From contig JAWKVW010000011.1 of assembly GCA_041397845.1 (NCBI GenBank), positions 57,853 to 121,852 of the forward strand: 64,000 bases of DNA, in the 5' to 3' direction. The notes beneath the pieces are model-generated. The model was not told the origin of the DNA. It saw nothing but the letters and a program-made list of their open reading frames with translations, and searched no databases. This DNA comes from JAKPQE01 sp041397845. GTDB lineage: Bacteria; Pseudomonadota; Alphaproteobacteria; Rhizobiales; JAKPQE01. Shown here in pieces: positions 44,289 through 53,149 of this stretch; the first letter of the stretch is position 1; each line of letters opens with the position of its first letter. Made by a program: the position numbers and the translations under genes.

Positions 44289-45436
44289 CTAGCCGCCGCT
44301 GCCCCGCGCGCCCTCCGGCGACCTGTCCTGCGGCGGGTTCACCACGACCTGCTCGCCCCCGGCCAGACCGGAAAGGATCGTCACGCGGTCGTTGCCGGCA
44401 GGTCCGCCAACCCGCACCAGACGCAACGACGGCTTGCCGTCTTCCATCACATAGACGCCGAACAGACTGCCGCGCTGCACCAGCGCCGCCTTCGGCACGG
44501 TCGGCATCTGCCGACCTTCGGTCCCCGCATCCGGGAGCCGGATTTCCGAATACATGCCCGGTCCGCCGGGCACGCCCTGCGGCAGGTCGAACTTCACCGT
44601 CACCGTGTGCCGCGACTGGTCGGCGACCGGATAGATCTGCGAGACGCGCGCATTGACGACGACGCCCTCGCCGACATCGAGCCGCGCCGGCACGAACATG
44701 CCCTCGGCCAGGCTCGAAACCAGCCGCACCGGCACTTCCGCCTGCAGCCTCAGATAGTTGACATAGGCGAACTTGATCAGCGGCTGGCCCGGCTGGACCG
44801 TATCGCCGACCTCGGCCATCTTGCCGATGATGACGCCCTCGAACGGCGCATAGAGCCGCGTGTCGCGCAGTTTCGCGTCGATGCCCTCGAGCCCGGCACG
44901 TGCCGCGAGCAGCGCGCTGTTCGCCTGGCTGAGGCTGCTCGCCTGACCCTGCAGGTCCGAGTAGCGCTCGACCCAGGTGTTGCCGAGACCGGTCATGTTG
45001 GCCATCGGCCGGGTCATGAACGCATCGAACATCGACGGCAGGCCGAAGCCCGTCGGCTGGTTGACGCTGCGATTGATCTGCGGCGACACGAGTTCGCGCG
45101 AATACTGGGTCTGGGCCTGCGCCAGCGCGGCCTCCCGCGCCATGATGTCGGCAACGGCAGCGCGCCGGCGGGCCTGCAGATCGGCATCGTCGATCTGCAC
45201 CAGCATCTGGTTGGCGTTGAAGCGATCCCCCTCGCGCCCGGCCATGAACCGGACCTGCCCCGGAACCAGTGCGGTCAGCACGACTTCCTTGTAGGGCACG
45301 ACGGTGGCGCCGACGACGGTCGAGCCTCCGACCGCCATCACTTCGGCGGTGGCATACTGCTGGGCCTGCGTTGCCACGCCCTGCAGCAACAGCATGCCGA
45401 GTGCGGCGAAACCTCCGGCGAGGCGGACAGCTTCAT
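44289..45436 (-). CDS. RND efflux periplasmic adaptor (HlyD-like), N-terminal frameshift
   Basis: About 382-residue adaptor. The nominal frame begins MLLLQGVATQAQQYATAEVM. The upstream bases in the same frame give AVRLAGGFAALG, completing a signal peptide, but the only suitable start, an ATG at 45436 overlapping the preceding stop (TGATG), lies one base out of frame, so an indel near 45430 is inferred. The lipoyl half (YKEVVLTALVPGQVRFMAGR), a helical hairpin, the second lipoyl half (LYAPFEGVIIGKMAEVGDTV) and the barrel domain (YPVADQSRHTVTVKFDLP) are complete. It should pair with the permease encoded downstream. Confidence 0.88.
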
Positions 45437-45819
45437 CAGACGCGCGCCATCACCGCGAAGCTCTTCATGAACGGCCCGGCCATGCGCGGTCCCCGACCAT
45501 CGCGCCATAGTCGCCGACCGCGAACTACAGTTTTAGGTGTAGGCCATGCCGAGACCATCATCCCCGGCGGTCTCTGCAGCCAGCCTTCCCAGGTGCCCTT
45601 GTCGGCGCGCAGGTCCCAGTTCAGGGCCTCGCCGTTGAAGGGACCGCCGGCAACCGCATGGCCGTTCTCGATCACCAGCACGCCGCGCGGCGCCGGCTCA
45701 CCCTTGAAGCCATAGCCGATCGTCGAGTTGAAACCGATCTTGGCAAGCTCGCCCGCGGCTCGCCGTTCCAGGCAGCCTGAAAGCCTCCATCCATCGCAAG
45801 GCGAGAAAATTTCGGACAC
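45436..45819 (-). CDS. small SCP2-like protein at head of RND operon, frameshifted
   Basis: About 127 residues from the GTG at 45819, chosen because AGGGGAGG lies seven bases upstream. The readable core is KIGFNSTIGYGFKGEPAPRG, then VLVIENGHAVAGGPFNGEAL and TWEGWLQRPPGMM. A frame change near 45545 hides GLGMAYT and VGDYGAMVGD, after which RMAGPFMKSFAVMARV ends the protein. The pattern of a beta-sheet ending in GDxxAMxGDxR..GPFxKSF resembles SCP2-type lipid-binding domains; this assignment is tentative. Its stop overlaps the adaptor start. It is the first gene after the sigma-54 promoter. Confidence 0.45.
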   Translation of the reverse strand: MSEIFSPCDGWRLSGCLERRAAGELAKIGFNSTIGYGFKGEPAPRGVLVIENGHAVAGGPFNGEALNWDLRADKGTWEGWLQRPPGMMVSAWPTPKTVVRGRRLWRDGRGPRMAGPFMKSFAVMARV

Positions 45820-45915
45820 GTTCACCCCTCCCCTAATAGTTCTTGCTTCTTTTGGACCACAATGACGCCGAGTTGCCATGACTTGCAACGGGCATTTTTG
45901 AGTTAGGTAAATCGA

Positions 45916-45931
45916 AGCAATCCCCGTGCCA
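45916..45931 (-). promoter_or_regulatory. sigma-54 (RpoN) -24/-12 promoter
   Basis: On the minus strand the sequence is TGGCAC-GGGGA-TTGCT, a full match to the sigma-54 consensus (TGGCAC N5 TTGCW) with GG and GC ten bases apart. Transcription would start near 45905, about 85 bases before the GTG of the SCP2-like gene. The divergent gene beyond it encodes a sigma-54 activator with a GAFTGA motif, which strongly supports function. Confidence 0.88.
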
Positions 45932-45983
45932 CCCGTCAAGTCGTTGAGTCCTGTCGATTTTCATGGGGACCATGGAAATCTTG

Positions 45984-46102
45984 TGCAACACCTTATGCAA
46001 CACTCGCATGCCAGCGCAACAATTAACGCATTGAAAGCATTTACTAATATTAGAAAGTACTAAAGGATGCAGACTGCTGCAACGCGCCCGCTTTGCTGCA
46101 AC
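45984..46102. promoter_or_regulatory. TGCAAC direct repeats, candidate activator-binding sites
   Basis: TGCAACAC occurs at 45984-45991 and 45996-46003. CTGCAAC occurs at 46077-46083 and 46096-46102, with a partial GCGCAAC at 46014. They lie 50-170 bp upstream of the sigma-54 promoter, the usual distance for enhancer sites of sigma-54 activators, and within the divergent intergenic region. The remainder of the 356-bp gap (45820-46175) is AT-rich around 46020-46070 and shows no gene. Confidence 0.45.
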
Positions 46103-46175
46103 AATGGCGATGCGGCGTTTTTAAATAGACCAAATCGAAAGTTTGGCGGGTTTGACGCAAGGTCTTGGGGGACCG

Positions 46176-47553
46176 ATGTACGAGATGGACAATGTACTGC
46201 CCTGCTGGAGGCGATCGTCTCCTACATCGACGAGGGCGTGCTGCCTGCCGATCGGGGCGGCGATATCCTCTACCAGAACCCGGCCGCCGGCGAGCTGCTC
46301 GGAGCGCGGGCCGAACGTGCCGCTGACCTCGCTTGCCGACATTCGCGGCGTCGATTTCCAGGGCGCCCTAGAGGACGTCATGCGCGCGTCGACCGCCGCG
46401 AGCAGAATGGCGAGGCGATCTCCAACCTTGTCCAGTTCGGCGCCTCACCATCGACGTGCGCGGCGAGGCGCGACCGAGTTCCATTGCTGCCGGCCCCGCG
46501 AGGCGCAGGCAACCTGTCCTCCGTCATGATCCAGGACCGCACCGACGGCCGCCGCCTGAACACGCTTCTCGGCCGCTCCGACAGCGATCTCATCACCGCG
46601 ACGCCTGCATGCTCGACATCCTCGAGCGGGGCGTCGACAAGGTCGCGCCGATGCGCCCCTGTCCTGCTGCAGGGCGAGTCGGCACCGGCAAGACCTACAT
46701 CGCCCGCCTCGCTCACCGCCTGTCGCGCCGCGCCAAGCGCCCCCTTCTGTCGAGGTCAACTGCGGCGCCATCCCCGAGACGCTGATCGAATCCGAGCTGT
46801 TCGGCCAGCGTGAAGGGCGCCTTCACCGGCGCCACCCAGAGCCGTCCTGGCCGTTCTGCCGCCGACGGCGGCACCCTGTTCCTCGACGAAATCGGCGACG
46901 TGCCGCGTATCTGCAGCCAAAGCTCCTGCGCGCCATTCAGGACGGCGTCGTCGAACCGGTTGGCTCCGACACCCGGTCAAGGTCGACGTGCGCATCATCA
47001 GCGCCTCGAACAAGAACCTGCGCGATCTGGTCGACACCGGCGAGTTCCGCGCCGACCTGTTCTACCGGCTTTCAGGTCTTCCGCTGCACGCCGCCGATCC
47101 GCCAGCGCCGCGGTGATATTCCGCTGCTGTTCAAGATTTCTGCCGCAAGCTCGAGGGCCGCGGCTATCCGAGCGGCGTCGAATGGACCTCGCAGGCGACC
47201 CGCCTGATGATGAACTATCCTGGCCCGGCAATGTCCGCGAGCTCGAGAATGCCGTCGAGCACGCCATCATCTGCGCTCAGGACAACGTCATCCGCCCCGA
47301 GTGCCTGCCCCAAGAAGTGCGCGTCTACGACACCGCGCAGAACGAAACGCCAGAGCGGATGCCGCTGCAGCAGCCCGAAGAGAAGCGCCAGCTCGCCAGC
47401 TCCGAGATCACCGAGGCCCTGCAACAGGCCGGCGGCAACAAGACCCTCGCCGCCAAATATCTCGGCGTCGACCGCACCACCCTGTGGCGCCGCATGCGTC
47501 GGCTGAAAATCTCGGACACGGAGATCCGCACGCCGGCGCCGAGCTTCGGCTGA
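46176..47553 (+). pseudogene. sigma-54-dependent transcriptional activator (PAS-AAA-Fis), heavily frameshifted
   Basis: NtrC-class enhancer-binding protein of about 460 residues whose parts appear in order but in changing frames. An N-terminal PAS-like sensor (IVSYIDEGVL; GGDILYQNPAAGELL) is followed by the AAA+ domain with Walker A (LLQGES, then GTGKTYIARLAHRLSRR), the sigma-54 contact loop KGAFTGATQ, Walker B (GGTLFLDEIGDVP), and NYPGPxNVRELENAVEHAI. A Fis-type helix-turn-helix (GGNKTLAAKYLGVDRTTLWR) ends the protein. I estimate about ten or more indels between 46220 and 47230, while the last 300 bases are clean. GGGGG precedes the ATG at 46176. It is divergent from a sigma-54 promoter, which it should activate. 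Confidence 0.85.
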
Positions 47554-47597
47554 GACGCCGGCCGCGGTGATGTTGTCCCGGGCAGTCCTGGCTTGGA

Positions 47598-48146
47598 TCA
47601 GGCGGCCGCCTGCTCCTCGGCGAGGCGGAAGCCTTCCTGAAGTGCCGCGACGTTGAGATCGGCGAATTTCTTCGGCGTCTCCGAACGCACCGCCTGCTCG
47701 AGAATGTCGCGCGGGCAAATCCCCGTGAGCCCGACCAGCACCCCGAGCGCCACGATATTGGCAACCCGGTGCGAGCCGAGCGCGATTGCCCGGTCGGTCA
47801 GCGGCAGCGACTTGAGATTGCTCGCCGCCGGCGGGTTCGGCACCAGCCGTGCGTCAGCGACAACGAGTGCATCGGAACCGACGACATCGACCGAACGATC
47901 GGCGCCGACCTGATCGAGGACGATCAGATAGTCAATGCCGGTGACCAGCGGATAGTCGGGCTCGCCGTCCGAGACGACGAGATCGGAATGGCAGAAGCCG
48001 CCGCGCGACGTCGGCTCGTAGCTCTGCGACTGCGCCGCCTGCCGGCCCGACAGCGCCAGCGCCTTGAACAGGATGCGCGCCCCGAGGATGAGCCCCTGCC
48101 CGCCCGAGCCGGCAATGCGGATTTCCGTGCGTTGCGTGTCGGCCAT
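47598..48146 (-). CDS. korC: 2-oxoacid:ferredoxin oxidoreductase, gamma subunit
   Basis: 182-residue gamma subunit of a 2-oxoacid:ferredoxin oxidoreductase (IRIAGSGGQGLILGARILFK; QSQSYEPTSRGGFCHSDLVV). It helps bind coenzyme A in the KOR complex. The start at 48146 (MADTQRTEI) lies 4 bp after the beta-subunit stop. It is the last gene of a five-gene unit iorA-iorB::fd-korA-korB-korC and faces the sigma-54 activator gene convergently. The substrate is probably 2-oxoglutarate or a branched 2-oxoacid; the sequence alone does not decide. Confidence 0.88.
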   Translation of the reverse strand: MADTQRTEIRIAGSGGQGLILGARILFKALALSGRQAAQSQSYEPTSRGGFCHSDLVVSDGEPDYPLVTGIDYLIVLDQVGADRSVDVVGSDALVVADARLVPNPPAASNLKSLPLTDRAIALGSHRVANIVALGVLVGLTGICPRDILEQAVRSETPKKFADLNVAALQEGFRLAEEQAAA

Positions 48147-48150
48147 CGCC

Positions 48151-48999
48151 TCAGCCCTTCCTGTAGCCGGGCTGCGCCCGGTAGACCGTGCCGTATTCCG
48201 GCCGGTCAAGCTCGACGAACACACCGGTCGACAGCCGGTGCGGCCGGAACGGCTGCTCGGCGACATTGCTGAAGGCTTCCGGCCGCATGTCCGCCTTCTG
48301 CGACAGGATCATCTCCGGCGACTCGCCGAGATCGTTCTTGCGGCCGTAGATCTCGGTGCAGTCCGACATCACCTCGACGAAGGAGAAGCCGTCATGGGCA
48401 ATCGCCTTCTTGATGAGGTTCTTCAGCGCCGGCACCTGCAGCGTCACCTCGCGGCCGACAAAGCTTGCCCCGGCCGCGCCCGCCAGCTTGCAGGCATCGA
48501 ACACCGGCTCGACATTGCCGTTGGGCGTCGTCGTCGTCAGCCGGTGCTCCGACGTCGTCGGCGACACCTGCCCGCCGGTCATGCCGTAGACCTCGTTGTT
48601 GAGCATCAGCAGCGTCATGTCGAGATTGCGCCGGCAGGCATGGATGAGATGGTTGCCGCCGATCGCCAGACTGTCGCCGTCGCCCGAGATGACGATCACC
48701 GTGAGGTCGGGCCGGGCAAGCTTCAGTCCCGTGGCAAAGGCCAGCGGCCGGCCATGCGTCGTGTGGAACGTATTGGCGTCGATATAGGCGCCGACACGGC
48801 CCGAGCAGCCGATGCCCGAGACCACCGCCAGCTTGTTCTTGTCGATGCCGAGCTCATGCGCCGACCAGAGCAGCGCCCGGAGCGCGATGCCGTGGCCGCA
48901 GCCCGGGCACATGAAATGCGGCATCAGCTCGAGTCGCAGATAGTCGCGGATCTCGAAGGCGCCCTTGTCGGCGCCGGAAACGGGTGCGATCTCGTTCAT
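48151..48999 (-). CDS. korB: 2-oxoacid:ferredoxin oxidoreductase, beta subunit
   Basis: 282-residue ThDP-binding subunit. It contains FMCPGCGHGIALRALLW, GIGCSGRVGAYIDANTFHTT, and the ThDP site VISGDGDSLAIGGNHLIHAC with LLMLNNEVYGMTGGQVSPTT. It is shorter than the other KorB at 4493 (282 against 336 residues) and belongs to the four-subunit class. Its ATG overlaps the korA stop (TGATG), implying coupled translation. It catalyses CoA-dependent oxidative decarboxylation with ferredoxin as acceptor, together with KorA, KorC and the ferredoxin domain carried on the adjacent IorB protein. Confidence 0.92.
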   Translation of the reverse strand: MNEIAPVSGADKGAFEIRDYLRLELMPHFMCPGCGHGIALRALLWSAHELGIDKNKLAVVSGIGCSGRVGAYIDANTFHTTHGRPLAFATGLKLARPDLTVIVISGDGDSLAIGGNHLIHACRRNLDMTLLMLNNEVYGMTGGQVSPTTSEHRLTTTTPNGNVEPVFDACKLAGAAGASFVGREVTLQVPALKNLIKKAIAHDGFSFVEVMSDCTEIYGRKNDLGESPEMILSQKADMRPEAFSNVAEQPFRPHRLSTGVFVELDRPEYGTVYRAQPGYRKG

Positions 49000-50130
49000 C
49001 AGCGGACAACCTCCCTCAGGCGCGCCACGATCTCGTCCGGCGTGATCGGCTGGCCGTCGATCTTGCCCTGGGAAATGACCGGCGTGCCGTCGCGCAGCAC
49101 CCGCTCGATCTGCCAGGTGAGCTGGCCGGCGTTCATTTCCGGCACGACGACCGCCCGGACACCCTTCGCGGCGGCCCGCAGCGCCTCTTCAGGGAACGGC
49201 CACATCGTGATCGGCCGGAAGAGCCCCGCCTTGATACCCTCGGCGCGGGCGATGCGGACGGCCCGCCGCGCCGCCCGGCGCGCTGATACCGAAGGTGACG
49301 ACGAGCACATCGGCATCGTCGGTCTCGACCGCCTCGAACCTGTCGATCTCGTCGCGATGCAGATCGAGCTTGTCGAGGATGCGCCGCGTCACCCGGTCGA
49401 CCGTCTCGGGATGCTGGGTCGGAAAGCCTGCCTCGTTGTGCGTCAGGCCCGTGGTGTGCACCCGGTGCCCGTCGCCGGGACAGGCCATCGCCGGAATGAG
49501 GTCATCGCCGGTCGCGAACGGCTTGTACTCGCCGCCCTCCGGCGCCCATTTGCGCGCGAAGGCCGCGGCCTCGGCGCCGCGCATCTTCACCCCCTCGAGC
49601 AGGTGGGCGATGATCTGGTCGTACATGACGACGACCGGCACGCGGAATTTCTCGGAAATCTCGAAGGCGCGAATCGTCTCGTCATAGACTTCCTGCACCG
49701 AGGCCGGCGTCAGCACCACGATCGGATGGTCGCCATGCGTGCCCCAGCGCGCCTGCAGGATATCGCCCTGCGCCGGCCGCGTCGGCATGCCGGTCGAGGG
49801 ACCGCCGCGCATCACGTTGATGATGACGCACGGCACTTCCGCGATCGCCGCGTAGCCGAGGTTTTCCTGCATCAGGGAGAAGCCGGGACCGCTCGTCGCC
49901 GTCATCGACTTCGCCCCGCCCATCGAGGCGCCGATGATCGCCGCCATCGAGGCGATCTCGTCTTCCATCTGGATGAACACGCCGCCGACCTTCGGCAGTT
50001 CGCGGCTCATCCGCTCGGCGATCTCGGAAGACGGCGTGATCGGGTAGCCGCCAAAGAAGGTGCAGCCGGCCGCGATCGCGCCGAGCGCGCAGGCATGATT
50101 GCCATGCAGCGGCGTCAGTTGTTCGGACAT
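48999..50130 (-). pseudogene. korA: 2-oxoacid:ferredoxin oxidoreductase, alpha subunit, one frameshift
   Basis: About 377-residue alpha subunit. From the ATG at 50130 it reads GNHACALGAIAAGCTFFGGY, PITPSSEIAERMSRELPKVG and NVMRGGPSTGMPTRPAQGDI, the pyrimidine-binding part. At about 49270-49290 the frame shifts; it continues ITMWPFPEEALRAAAKGVRA and VVVPEMNAGQLTWQIERVL to the stop at 48999. One indel in an Arg/Ala-rich GC stretch explains the break and the protein is otherwise complete. It is therefore probably functional in the organism. It starts one base after the TAA of the preceding IorB-ferredoxin gene. Confidence 0.9.
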
Positions 50131-50131
50131 G

Positions 50132-51070
50132 TTATTCTGCTGCCTCCGCCGCTGCGGTCCTCGTCACCCGGATCGCGAAATCCGGACAGAGCCATTCGCA
50201 CACATGGCAGCCCGTGCAGGCCGCCGGGTTCTTCAGCATCGCCACATGCCGCTCGCTGAGGGCAAGGCAGCGCTCCGGGCAAAGCTTCACGCAGATGTCG
50301 CAGCCCTTGCACCAGGCCTCGTTGATCTCGAGCTTGACGTCGACCTCGCCCGGCAGGAGCACCGGCACCTGATAGGCATTGGCGTCGGCAAGCCCGAAGT
50401 CCGGATCAAGCCGGGCCCGCTCGACCCACTCCCGACCGTGCCGGAAGGCCCTGGCGTTGGCCTCTTCGGTGCCCTTCGGCACGAACTGGGCGATGACGTT
50501 GAGCCATTCGGCCTCGGGGAACGGCAGGCTCATCGACAGCGCCCCGAGCAGCACCGTGTTTGCCGCCCGCGCATTGCCGAGATCCTCGGCCGCCCCGGTC
50601 GCATCGAGCACATAGCCGTTGCCGACCCGCGACACGATCTCCGCCGGCGTCTCCTTGGCATAGGCCTTGTCGGCGCCGAACTTGCGGTTCCGGCAGGCGA
50701 ACGGCGGCACGATCTTGCGCGTGTCCGAGATGAAAACGCCGCTGCCCGGCTTCAGGAAGTCGAGCCAGCGCAGGCCCTCGGCCCATTCCAGCGCGATGAG
50801 CACGTCCGCCTCGCCCTTGGCGATCGTCGGCGACCAGACCTTCTTGCCATAGCGCACATGGCTGAAGACGACGCCGCCGCGCTTGGCCATGCCATGCACT
50901 TCGGACTGCTTCACCTCGGCGCCATGCATCTGCGACAGCAGCGCCAGCACCTTGGAGATCATGATGACGCCCTGACCGCCGACGCCGACGATCAGGATGT
51001 TGGTCGGCCGGTCGGTCACAAACGCATCGCGCGCCTGCGCCGCCGGCACTTCGAGGGAATTGTCGTTCAC
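50132..51070 (-). CDS. iorB: indolepyruvate ferredoxin oxidoreductase beta subunit fused to a 2[4Fe-4S] ferredoxin
   Basis: 312-residue protein. Residues ~20-215 form the IorB/gamma-type domain (NILIVGVGGQGVIMISKVLA; SEVHGMAKRGGVVFSHVRYG). The last 75 residues carry two Fe-S motifs, CKGCDICVKLCPERC and CTGCHVCEWLCPD, a KorD-type ferredoxin. The start is a GTG at 51070 overlapping the iorA stop (GTGA). Fusion of a KorD-like ferredoxin to IorB suggests the indolepyruvate and 2-oxoacid complexes share an electron outlet. The fusion could also be read as a gene for KorD that lost its own start. Confidence 0.85.
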   Translation of the reverse strand: MNDNSLEVPAAQARDAFVTDRPTNILIVGVGGQGVIMISKVLALLSQMHGAEVKQSEVHGMAKRGGVVFSHVRYGKKVWSPTIAKGEADVLIALEWAEGLRWLDFLKPGSGVFISDTRKIVPPFACRNRKFGADKAYAKETPAEIVSRVGNGYVLDATGAAEDLGNARAANTVLLGALSMSLPFPEAEWLNVIAQFVPKGTEEANARAFRHGREWVERARLDPDFGLADANAYQVPVLLPGEVDVKLEINEAWCKGCDICVKLCPERCLALSERHVAMLKNPAACTGCHVCEWLCPDFAIRVTRTAAAEAAE

Positions 51071-52878
51071 GCGTTCACCGGTTGGATGCAGTCGGAGGGG
51101 CAGAGCTGGGCACAGAGCGTGCAGCCGATGCAGCTCGCGGCGTCGATCTGGACCTTGCGATGGCCTTCGTAGAACTCGTCGCGCCAGGTGATCGCCGGGC
51201 AGCCGAGATTCATGCACGACTGGCAGGCGATGCAGCCTTCCGGATTGACCTGCAGCGGCTGGCCCTTGATCCGCACCGGATCGAGCACGCACGGCCGCTC
51301 CGAGATCACCACCGAGACACCCTTGTATTCGGTCGCCTCGCGGATCGTCCGGTACAGCGTGCCGACGTCATAAGGGTCGACCTTGCGCACCCATTCGACG
51401 CCGACCGACTTGCAGATGTCGACATAGCTGACCTGATGGGTCGGCTCGCCGCGCAGCGTCCGGCCGGTGCCCGGATGGTCCTGGCCGCCAGTCATCGCCG
51501 TGATCTTGTTGTCGAGAATGATGACGGTGATGTCGGCGCGGTTGTACACGGCGTCGATCAGCGGCGGGATGCCCGAATGCAGGAAGGTGGAATCGCCGAT
51601 CGTCGCGATGATCGGCTGGGTGTTGGTGCCGGCCAGCGCCATGCCGACCGCATTGGCGATGCTGGCGCCCATGCACACGGTCGTGTCGATGGAGCGCAGC
51701 GGCTCGACGGCGGCAAGCGTGTAGCAGCCGATGTCGCCGGCGACGCGGCCGTCGACGGCCCGCAGTGCCATGTAGCTGGCCGTGTGCGGGCAGCCGGCGC
51801 ACAGCACCGGCGGCCGCACCACCGGGTTGATCTCGTAGGACGGCGGCTCGGTCGGTGCCTGACAAAGGCCCGCCGCGGCAAGGCCGGCCTGCACGATCTC
51901 CGGCGAAAGCTCCCCGACGCGCGGGAAGAACGCCTTGCCCTCGCAAGGAATGCCGAGCGCCTTGATGCTCTCCTCGATGACCGGCTCGAGTTCCTCCACG
52001 ACGATCAGCCGGTCGACCGACGCGGCGAACGACTTCACCGTTTCCTCGGCCAGCGGATAGGAGGCGGCAAGCTTCAGCACCCTGGCCTCCGGCATGACCT
52101 CCTTGACGTAGAGATAGGGCGTGCCATGCGTGATGATGCCGAAGGTCGTCGAGCCTTCGTCCGTCTGGGTCAGCGGCGAGGCATCGAAATAGGCCTTCAG
52201 GGCCGCCTCGCGCGCGATCAGCTTGGGATGCGCCCGCCGGGCATTGGCCGGAATCGAGACGGTCTTCTGCGGATTGCCGACAAACCCCTTCGGATCGCGC
52301 TCGGCCCGCGGCCCGACCATCACCGACGAGCGCGTGTGCGACAGGCGCGTCGTCGAGCGCACGATCACCGGCGTGTCGAACTCCTCGGAGATGTCGAAGG
52401 CGATCTTGGTGAAGTCGTGCGCTTCCTGGGCGTCGGACGGCTCGAGCACCGGCGCGTTGGCCAGCCGGGCAAAGAGGCGGGTGTCCTGCTCGTTCTGCGA
52501 CGAATGAATGCCCGGATCGTCGCAAACGATGAGGACGAGACCGGCATGGACGCCGATATAGGTCTGCGACATCAGGCTGTCGGAAGCGACGTTGAGACCG
52601 ACATGCTTCATCGCCGACATCGAGCGCACGCCGGAAAGCGCCGCGCCGATCGCCACGTCGAGCGAGACCTTCTCGTTCACCGCCCACTGGGCCGAGATGT
52701 CGCTCGCCGGATATTTGGCGATGCTCTCCAGAATCTCCGTCGACGGCGTTCCCGGATAGGCCGCGGCGACCTTGACGCCCGCCTCCCAGGCGCCCCGCGC
52801 CATCGCCTCGTTGCCCGTCAACGGACGAGCCGTCGCGTCGGCGCCGAAGCCCGCCGCACTCGCTTCCCGATAGGTCAT
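51067..52878 (-). CDS. iorA: indolepyruvate ferredoxin oxidoreductase, alpha subunit
   Basis: 603-residue subunit that oxidises arylpyruvates (from transamination of aromatic amino acids) to aryl-acetyl-CoA. It has the pyrimidine domain (GAWEAGVKVAAAYPGTPSTE), the ThDP domain (LCAGCPHTASYMALRAVDGR; GDIGCYTLAAVEPLRSIDTT; GDSTFLHSGIPPLIDAVYNR) and a C-terminal pair of Fe-S motifs (CIACQSCMNLGCPA; CIGCTLCAQLCPSDC). The ATG at 52878 (MTYREASAAGF) is preferred over an upstream start at 52989 that lacks family similarity; GGCGGAACGC precedes it. It is the first gene of the ior-kor operon. Confidence 0.93.
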   Translation of the reverse strand: MTYREASAAGFGADATARPLTGNEAMARGAWEAGVKVAAAYPGTPSTEILESIAKYPASDISAQWAVNEKVSLDVAIGAALSGVRSMSAMKHVGLNVASDSLMSQTYIGVHAGLVLIVCDDPGIHSSQNEQDTRLFARLANAPVLEPSDAQEAHDFTKIAFDISEEFDTPVIVRSTTRLSHTRSSVMVGPRAERDPKGFVGNPQKTVSIPANARRAHPKLIAREAALKAYFDASPLTQTDEGSTTFGIITHGTPYLYVKEVMPEARVLKLAASYPLAEETVKSFAASVDRLIVVEELEPVIEESIKALGIPCEGKAFFPRVGELSPEIVQAGLAAAGLCQAPTEPPSYEINPVVRPPVLCAGCPHTASYMALRAVDGRVAGDIGCYTLAAVEPLRSIDTTVCMGASIANAVGMALAGTNTQPIIATIGDSTFLHSGIPPLIDAVYNRADITVIILDNKITAMTGGQDHPGTGRTLRGEPTHQVSYVDICKSVGVEWVRKVDPYDVGTLYRTIREATEYKGVSVVISERPCVLDPVRIKGQPLQVNPEGCIACQSCMNLGCPAITWRDEFYEGHRKVQIDAASCIGCTLCAQLCPSDCIQPVNA

Positions 52879-53072
52879 GTAGCGTTCCGCCCCGTTTTCC
52901 GGCAACCGCTCACGGCGGTGCGGTGCCGTCCATCCCTCTGTCGCTCTTGTCAAAGGCCAGCATCTAGCCGCCGCATACCGGCCATGCAAGAACCCGGGGA
53001 TGCGACATATTACGGCAATCGGCCATTCGGCGACATTAACGTAACGTTTTAACGCCCGTCTTGAAATGGATC

Positions 53073-53114
53073 AAAATGGCCGCACCCGCCCTCTTTGCGA
53101 AGCGGTGTGCGGCC
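53073..53114 (-). terminator. probable terminator after soxZ
   Basis: An 8-bp stem (GGCCGCAC / GTGCGGCC) with a loop of about 21 bases is followed on the minus strand by TTTTGA. It lies 36 bp after the soxZ stop and before the iorA promoter region, which also contains the near-palindrome TTAACGTAACGTTTTAA around 53036-53052. Confidence 0.5.
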
Positions 53115-53149
53115 GACAGGTCCGCCGTCTTGCGCTTGCGCTGCGGCCG

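Noticed and set aside
39559..44292. A 1577-codon open frame on the plus strand
   Set aside because: It is antisense to the RND permease. It is rich in Arg, His and Asp with no domain resemblance, as expected when a GC-rich gene is read from the opposite strand.
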